Shown here piece after piece: positions 22,752 through 27,423 of a DNA stretch of 27,423 nt; the first letter of the stretch is position 1; each line of letters begins with the position of its first letter. The stretch lies in the NCBI GenBank assembly GCA_038235385.1, contig JBBSTY010000039.1, forward strand, positions 1-27,423, read 5' to 3'. This DNA is from JBBSTY01 sp038235385 (lineage in GTDB: Bacteria > Actinomycetota > Acidimicrobiia > Acidimicrobiales > Acidimicrobilacustridaceae). Position numbers and translations under genes: made by a program. A model generated the notes under the pieces. It ran no database searches. It had not been told where the DNA came from and worked only from the letters and a program-made list of their open reading frames with translations.

Positions 22752-24038
22752 TCACGCATAGCCCATCTCCCGGGCAGCTCGGCTGAGATCGTCGCGATGG
22801 TCGGGATGGGCGACCGCCAGGAGCGCCCGGACCCGGTCACGGATCCCCTTGCCCCGCAACTCGGCGACCCCGAACTCCGTGCACACCTTGTCGACGGTGT
22901 TCTTCATCGTCGTGACGGCCGCTCCGGGTTCGAGCGCAGGAACGATGCGCGAGATGGCCCCGTCCCGAGCGGTCGAGGGCAGCACGACGAAGCCCTGGCC
23001 ACCGGTCGAGTACATGGCACCACGAGCGAAGTCCGCCTGCCCGCCCGACCCGGACCAGTACCTGCCGCCGACGGTCTCGGACGCGCACTGTCCGAGGAAG
23101 TCGACGGCGATGCTGCTGTTGATCGACACCATGCGTGGCTCCTGAGCGATGACGCGCGGGTCGTTCACCCAGTCGACGGGCAGGAACTCCACGGCGTGGT
23201 TCTCGTCGATGAAGTCGTAGAGCGCCCGCGTGCCCAACGCGAACGTGGCCACCAGCTTGGAGGGTCGCCGGACCTTGTGGACGCCGGTGATCACACCAGT
23301 CTCGACCAGGTCGATCACCGGATCGGACAGCACCTCGGTGTGGATGCCGAGATCGCGGTGGTTGCGCAGATGGGCGAGCACGGCCGTCGATGCGGCACCG
23401 ATGCCCGCCTGCACGGTGGCCCCGTCGGGGATCCGCTCGGCGACCAGCTGCCCGATGCGGTCGAAGGTGGCGTTCATCGTCGGCGGCGGCACCTCGATCA
23501 ACGGGTAGTGGGCCTCGGTCCATCCGACGACCTGGCTGATGTGGATCTGGTTCCGGCCCGAGGTGGTGGGCATCGCCTCGTTCACCTCGACGAAGAACGG
23601 GATGTGGCCGATGAAGGGGGCCACGTAGTCGGCGTTGGTCCCCATGGTGAAGTAGCCGTGGCGATCCGGTGGCGAGACCGCGGTGACGCCGAGGAGGGGG
23701 CCGTCGAGCTCGCGGAGCAGGAGCGGGACCTCGGAGAAGTGGCACGGGACCAGATCGATGGTGCCGGCATGGAAGTGGGGTCGGGTGACCGCCGAGAGGA
23801 AGTACGAGACGTGGCGGAGGCGATCGCCGTGCTCCCCGGCCAGGTACGGGTGATCGTGCAGCGCGTGCATCTGATGGACCCGCACCCTGTCGAGCTGTGG
23901 GCCCGCATCGTCGAGCGCATCGATGATCGAGCGTGGTTCGCCGTTGGCCAGGGGCACGATCACGTTCGTTCCCGCTCGCACGTGGTCGAGCACGTCGTGG
24001 GCGTCAGCCTGGCCGGCACGGGCGAAGGTGGTTGGCAT
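22752..24038 (-). CDS. Acetyl-CoA hydrolase/transferase family CoA-transferase
   Basis: This 428-residue protein matches the 4-hydroxybutyrate/acetate CoA-transferase family. It has the N-terminal domain with TIDLVPCHFSEVP (about 93-105), the catalytic-Glu region GIHTEVLSDPVIDLVETGVITG (231-252) with the likely nucleophile Glu235, NSSIAVDFLGQ (about 309-319) and SGSGGQADFARGA (about 330-342). It moves CoA between short-chain acids or hydrolyses acyl-CoA; substrate is not readable. The ATG at 24038 gives a full-length N-terminus. The 108 bases upstream, up to the DsbA-like stop, show no gene. Confidence 0.92.
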   Translation of the reverse strand: MPTTFARAGQADAHDVLDHVRAGTNVIVPLANGEPRSIIDALDDAGPQLDRVRVHQMHALHDHPYLAGEHGDRLRHVSYFLSAVTRPHFHAGTIDLVPCHFSEVPLLLRELDGPLLGVTAVSPPDRHGYFTMGTNADYVAPFIGHIPFFVEVNEAMPTTSGRNQIHISQVVGWTEAHYPLIEVPPPTMNATFDRIGQLVAERIPDGATVQAGIGAASTAVLAHLRNHRDLGIHTEVLSDPVIDLVETGVITGVHKVRRPSKLVATFALGTRALYDFIDENHAVEFLPVDWVNDPRVIAQEPRMVSINSSIAVDFLGQCASETVGGRYWSGSGGQADFARGAMYSTGGQGFVVLPSTARDGAISRIVPALEPGAAVTTMKNTVDKVCTEFGVAELRGKGIRDRVRALLAVAHPDHRDDLSRAAREMGYA

Positions 24039-24146
24039 CGAGCCCGATCATGGCACCGATGCGTGGCGCGGGCGGCGGAGCTGGTCGAGCGGCCGACGGC
24101 GGCGTGCGCCGGCCCTCACAGCCCGGGGACGTCGCTCGTCGCTCGA

Positions 24147-24758
24147 TCAGGCGAAGCAGGCGTCGATGAACTCGTCGAAGGCGGCGGGGTCGGAGGTGAT
24201 GTGCAGGTGGCCGTCGTCATTGCGCTGCACGTCGAGGGAGGGGCAGAAGAAGCCGCCTTCGGGGGTGAAGAAGTGCGGGGAGCCGACGACGCCCCGGGCG
24301 ACTCCCTGAGCGTGTTCGTCGTGGACGGGCGACGTCTCGGTCAGGTCGACGTGGAGGTCGTTGTCGCGGGCGATGCGGACGAGCACGTCGTCATCGCCGA
24401 TGTCGACGCCGTCCTCGAAGAGCAGCTCCCGCAGTGCGAGGCTCATCCGCTCGCCCACCTCGATGCTGGCGCGGTACGCCGCTGCGGCGAGCGTGAGCGC
24501 GTGGAGCGAGCTCCGGGGGAACGAGCGCTGGTCGAAGCCCACGAACAGCGTGGGTGCGACCTGCCGGCGGATCTCCGCGACCTCGTCGGCGATGAACCCG
24601 GCATCGAGCGGCGTGCCGTTGACGACCTCGAGGGGCCACGACTTCATGTGGAGCAGGACATCGGGTCGGCCGATCTCGTCCCGGCGCTCGACGAAGCGGC
24701 GGAGACCGACGTGGGTGAAGGGGCAGGCGACGTCGGCGAAGACCTCGATCACGGTCAT
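24147..24758 (-). CDS. DsbA-like thioredoxin-fold protein (FrnE type)
   Basis: This 203-residue protein has a thioredoxin-fold start, MTVIEVFADVACPFTHVG, with a single Cys12 in CPFT instead of a CxxC pair, then a helical insert, and the returning fold with GVVGSPHFF (about 156-164; cis-Pro loop GSPHF). This is the pattern of the 2-hydroxychromene-2-carboxylate isomerase/FrnE branch, which acts as a glutathione- or thiol-dependent isomerase or oxidoreductase. A long upstream open frame is Arg/Pro-rich shadow of the divergent gene; the ATG at 24758 has AGGAGCT 7 bases upstream. No signal peptide, so it is cytoplasmic. Confidence 0.9.
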   Translation of the reverse strand: MTVIEVFADVACPFTHVGLRRFVERRDEIGRPDVLLHMKSWPLEVVNGTPLDAGFIADEVAEIRRQVAPTLFVGFDQRSFPRSSLHALTLAAAAYRASIEVGERMSLALRELLFEDGVDIGDDDVLVRIARDNDLHVDLTETSPVHDEHAQGVARGVVGSPHFFTPEGGFFCPSLDVQRNDDGHLHITSDPAAFDEFIDACFA

Positions 24759-24900
24759 GGCGTGGAGCTCCTGTCGTGCGGGGCGGTCGGGGAGACGTCC
24801 GGCACCGATCGCCGGGTCCGCCAGCATGCCACCGTCGTCGCCCGCGCCGATCCGTGCCACGTCGGGACTTCGGTCCCTGCCGCACCCGGGGAACTCCCCG

Positions 24901-24906
24901 TAGGGT
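24901..24906 (+). promoter_or_regulatory. Possible -10 box of the acyltransferase gene
   Basis: TAGGGT (TANNNT type) lies 34 bases before the chosen ATG at 24935, in the 176-base divergent gap. A start near 24913 would leave a short leader including GAAGGG as ribosome-binding site. No -35 is evident. Confidence 0.3.
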
Positions 24907-24934
24907 CGAACCCACGGCCGACGAAGGGATGTCG

Positions 24935-26326
24935 ATGGAACGACTGAGCGCGCTCGATGCGGAGTTCCTCCACCTCGAGGATGGCGTCTCCCACATGCAC
25001 ATCGCCGGCATCTCGGTGTTCGACGGCTCGGCGCCGACCGAGGACGAGGTGCGCGCGCTCCTGGCGTCGAAGCTGCACCTGATACCGCGCTACCGCCAGC
25101 GACTTCGATCGGTCCCTCTGGAGCTCGGACGTCCGGTGTGGGTCGATGACCCGCACTTCGATCTCGGATACCACGTTCGGTCGACCGCGCTGGTCGAGCC
25201 GGCCGATGACGCCGCGCTGTGTCGGGTGATGGGCCGGTTGATGTCCCAGGAGCTCGATCGGGGACGTCCGCTGTGGGAGTGCTGGATCGTGCACAACCTC
25301 CCGGGGGACCAGTGGGCGCTGATCGCCAAGGTCCACCACTGCATGGTCGACGGCATCGCCGGTGTCGGGTTGCTCGAAGCGTTGCTGGCGATCGACCCTG
25401 CGGAGCCGCTCGGGTCGCCGGAGCCGTGGACCCCCCAGCCGGAGCCGTCGGCCCCCGAGCTCGTCCTCGACGCCTGGGGTGGACTGGCGGGCGATCTCGC
25501 CGATCGGTTCCGCTCGCTCCCCGGACGGGCGCTGCACCCCACCGAGGCGATCCGATCGTTCGCGTCGACCGGACAGGGCCTGCTGCGCATCGCCGAACGG
25601 CTGGTGTCGGCGCCCGCGTCACCCATCGAGGGGACCATCGGCCCGCACCGGGCGTGGGCGCACTCGTCGGCCACCATCGACGACGTGCGCCGCGTCCGCA
25701 CCTCGTTGGGCGGCACGCTGAACGACGTGGTCCTGGCGGCGGTCACCAGGGGATACCGGGAGCTCCTCCTGGCTCGTGGCGACGATCCGGCCACCGCGCA
25801 CGTCCGCACTCTCGTGCCTGTCTCGGTCCGCACCGAGGCGGCGGCCGATCGCGCCGAGAACCAGGTATCGGCCATCATCTACGACCTGCCGGTCGAGATC
25901 GCCGATCCGATCGAGCGGCTCGGCTCGGTCCGTGCGCACATGACCGAGCTGAAGGCATCGCACATGCCCGAGGCCGGTGAGGCCGTGACGGCCTTCGCCG
26001 ACCTCGTGCCGCCGATGCTCGTCGGCAACGTCAGCCGCGCCTACGTGCGGTACATCAGATCACGCTCCCAACGGGCCCTCGACACGGTGACGACGAACGT
26101 GCCCGGTCCGCAGCTCGCGCTGTACTGCCTGGGGCGCCGGATGACCGCGCACCTGCCGTTCGTCCCGATCAGCCATGGCGTGCGGATCGGTACGGCGATC
26201 CTCTCCTACGACGGGTGTCTCTTCTTCGGCGTCACCGGGGATGCGGACACCGCCCCTGATGTGGCCGTGATCGCCGAGGCCATCGAGGCCGGGATCGCCG
26301 AGCTGGTTCGGCTCGCCGCTTCGTAG
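24935..26326 (+). CDS. Wax ester synthase / diacylglycerol acyltransferase (WS/DGAT)
   Basis: This 463-residue protein has the WS/DGAT start MERLSALDAEFLHLEDGVSHMHI and the acyltransferase active-site motif HHxxxDG in KVHHCMVDG (His134, His135, Asp139, Gly140). The C-terminal half has LGGTLNDVVLAAVTRGYRELL (about 263-283) and NVPGPQLALY (about 388-397), typical of the family. It joins an acyl-CoA to a fatty alcohol or diacylglycerol, making storage wax esters or triacylglycerol at the membrane. I prefer the ATG at 24935 to the one at 24929 because GAAGGG then sits about 6 bases upstream. It lies 31 bases before a dehydrogenase gene on the same strand. Confidence 0.93.
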   Translation: MERLSALDAEFLHLEDGVSHMHIAGISVFDGSAPTEDEVRALLASKLHLIPRYRQRLRSVPLELGRPVWVDDPHFDLGYHVRSTALVEPADDAALCRVMGRLMSQELDRGRPLWECWIVHNLPGDQWALIAKVHHCMVDGIAGVGLLEALLAIDPAEPLGSPEPWTPQPEPSAPELVLDAWGGLAGDLADRFRSLPGRALHPTEAIRSFASTGQGLLRIAERLVSAPASPIEGTIGPHRAWAHSSATIDDVRRVRTSLGGTLNDVVLAAVTRGYRELLLARGDDPATAHVRTLVPVSVRTEAAADRAENQVSAIIYDLPVEIADPIERLGSVRAHMTELKASHMPEAGEAVTAFADLVPPMLVGNVSRAYVRYIRSRSQRALDTVTTNVPGPQLALYCLGRRMTAHLPFVPISHGVRIGTAILSYDGCLFFGVTGDADTAPDVAVIAEAIEAGIAELVRLAAS

Positions 26327-26345
26327 ACGACCCATCCGAGCGGAG

Positions 26346-26351
26346 TACGTT
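26346..26351 (+). promoter_or_regulatory. -10 box for a probably leaderless dehydrogenase mRNA
   Basis: TACGTT (TANNNT) is followed by six bases (GCACCC) and then the ATG at 26358. This is the spacing that places transcription start on the A of the start codon. No ribosome-binding site is present, which agrees with a leaderless transcript, a common arrangement in actinobacteria. Confidence 0.45.
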
Positions 26352-26357
26352 GCACCC

Positions 26358-27182
26358 ATGGGTGTCGCCGAACGCAGGACCGTGCTGACGACGGGCGCGA
26401 ACTCGGGCATCGGTCTCGCGACGGTGATCGAGGCGGCGAGGCGCGGGCACCGGTCGATCGCGACGGTGCGCACCGACGCCAAGGCCGAGGTGGTGCACAC
26501 CGCGGCGGATGACGCCGGTGTCGAGGTCGTGACCGAGATCCTCGACGTGACCGACGCGGCGACTGGCGCCCGGATCGTCGACGAGCACCGGCCCGACGCG
26601 CTCGTCAACAACGCCGGCTTCTCGATCACCGGCGCGATCGAGGACGTCACCGACGACGAGGCGCGGTACGCGTTCGAGACCATGGTGCTGGCCCCCATGC
26701 GGCTCGCTCGGATGGCGGTCCCGGCGATGCGGGCGCGTTCGTGGGGACGAGTCGTCAACGTGTCGTCGATCTACGGACGGACGAGCACACCGCTCACGGG
26801 GTGGTACCAGGGGTGCAAGCAGGCACTCGAGGGACTCTCCGATGCCTTGCGCATGGAGGTCGCCCGCGACGGGATCAAGGTGGTGCTCATCGAGCCCGGC
26901 GGGTTCCGCACGGGCATCTGGGACGAGACCGAGCGCGAAGTGGCCAAGCGTGCCGGATCGCGGTTCGATCCCAGCTACGACCGCACCCTTTCGACCACCA
27001 GGCTCTGGCAACCGTTGATGGGTGAGCCCGAGCACTGCGCCCGGGTGATCCTCGATGTGGTCGACGGCAACCCGCGGGCCCGGTACCTCGTCGGCATCGA
27101 CGCCCAGGCCCTCGGCCTCATCGAGAACCTGGCGCCCACCTCGATCCGAGACCGCGTCACCCGACTCGTCCTCGGCCTGTGA
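26358..27182 (+). CDS. Short-chain dehydrogenase/reductase (SDR)
   Basis: This 274-residue classical SDR has the cofactor-binding motif TGANSGIG (12-19), NNAG (84-87), the catalytic Ser136/137 and the YxxxK pair Tyr150 and Lys154 (YQGCK), followed by EPGGFRTG (about 175-182). Arg in ATVRTD after the second strand suggests NADP(H) preference; this is inference. It oxidises or reduces a hydroxyl/keto group on an unknown substrate. Being next to WS/DGAT, it might act on lipid intermediates, but a separate leaderless promoter is likely. A hairpin follows the stop by a few bases. Confidence 0.92.
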   Translation: MGVAERRTVLTTGANSGIGLATVIEAARRGHRSIATVRTDAKAEVVHTAADDAGVEVVTEILDVTDAATGARIVDEHRPDALVNNAGFSITGAIEDVTDDEARYAFETMVLAPMRLARMAVPAMRARSWGRVVNVSSIYGRTSTPLTGWYQGCKQALEGLSDALRMEVARDGIKVVLIEPGGFRTGIWDETEREVAKRAGSRFDPSYDRTLSTTRLWQPLMGEPEHCARVILDVVDGNPRARYLVGIDAQALGLIENLAPTSIRDRVTRLVLGL

Positions 27183-27187
27183 GAGGT

Positions 27188-27205
27188 CGCCGGGTTCGCT
27201 CGGCG
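27188..27205 (+). terminator. Hairpin with TTCG tetraloop after the SDR gene
   Basis: CGCCGGG (27188-27194), loop TTCG and CTCGGCG (27199-27205) form a 7-bp stem with one G-T wobble. The UUCG loop makes it very stable. It begins 6 bases after the SDR stop. No T-tract follows. In the remaining 27206-27423 I see no supportable gene. Confidence 0.45.
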
Positions 27206-27423
27206 GGCACGAGGGGCACGGGTCGTCGATGACCTCGACCAGCGGTGAGCGCGACGGCCACGCGGGTCCCGGGTCCTCCGCCGCCGTCAAGGAGCCGGGT
27301 ACGTCCACGACCCAGCACGGCGCCGCGTGGTGGCGATAGACAGGGACGTGAGACCTCGGTCGGGCCGGGTCCCCGCTCGTCCATCCCGTCCCTGCCTGCC
27401 GATCCCGCCCACAGGAGTGCCGA

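Noticed and set aside
22797..24947. Long plus-strand open frame over the CoA-transferase and DsbA-like genes
   Set aside because: Same low-complexity antisense pattern; both minus-strand genes have full motif sets and good starts.
27183..27423. Minus-strand open frames at the right end of the window
   Set aside because: They have Gly/Pro/Arg-rich shadow composition, run antisense into the SDR gene, and show no ribosome-binding site or recognisable motif.

Overview
The window is very GC-rich DNA with short intergenic gaps and many 1 to 8 bp stop/start overlaps. The gene mix is a cytochrome P450, a Ddn-like F420-type reductase, a wax ester synthase/DGAT, a group III truncated haemoglobin and a short-loop cytochrome bd oxidase. 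This suggests an aerobic to facultative high-GC actinobacterium, possibly of the Acidimicrobiia; that placement is inference, since no rRNA or marker gene is present.

Layout. 1-141: right end of an ISL3-like insertion sequence (transposase C-terminus plus terminal repeat). 405-938 (-): a DUF488 protein. 1072-6974 (-): a complete cydABDC operon for cytochrome bd quinol oxidase and its ABC exporter. 7251-9047 (+): a P450 and a small membrane protein, ending in a strong hairpin. 9290-13188 (+): a tightly packed operon encoding an HMA-like CxxC protein, a hemerythrin, a second DUF488 protein, a possible 40-residue ORF, a polytopic membrane protein and an orphan NuoF-like NADH:FMN/4Fe-4S flavoprotein. 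13277-13696 (-): truncated haemoglobin, convergent to that operon. 13775-15504 (-): a ClC chloride channel and a MarR regulator, behind a perfect 23-bp palindrome. 15644-22182 (+): a redox operon with a b-type cytochrome-like membrane subunit, a molybdopterin catalytic subunit with nitrate-reductase-type signatures, a four-cluster ferredoxin subunit, a Rieske protein, a 69-residue membrane protein, an HPP-family transporter and an FMN alpha-hydroxy-acid dehydrogenase. 22230-24758 (-): Ddn-like reductase, CoA-transferase and DsbA-like protein. 24935-27182 (+): WS/DGAT acyltransferase and a short-chain dehydrogenase.

How they fit together. Most of 1-22 kb concerns terminal electron transfer and handling of O2, NO or nitrogen oxides: bd oxidase, hemerythrin, haemoglobin, a nitrate-reductase-like complex and a possible nitrite/nitrate transporter. 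Three promoters (P450, hemerythrin operon, haemoglobin) carry the same inverted repeat TTCTA-N8-TAGAR, with a -10-like hexamer at the same place between the arms in each, although it fits poorly in one. This points to one repressor-type regulon. The two most likely under-described systems are the hemerythrin/NuoF-like operon with its haemoglobin partner, and the Rieske-containing nitrate-reductase-like complex coupled to HPP and a hydroxy-acid dehydrogenase.

No tRNA, rRNA or CRISPR array was seen. No gap between genes exceeds 300 bases.
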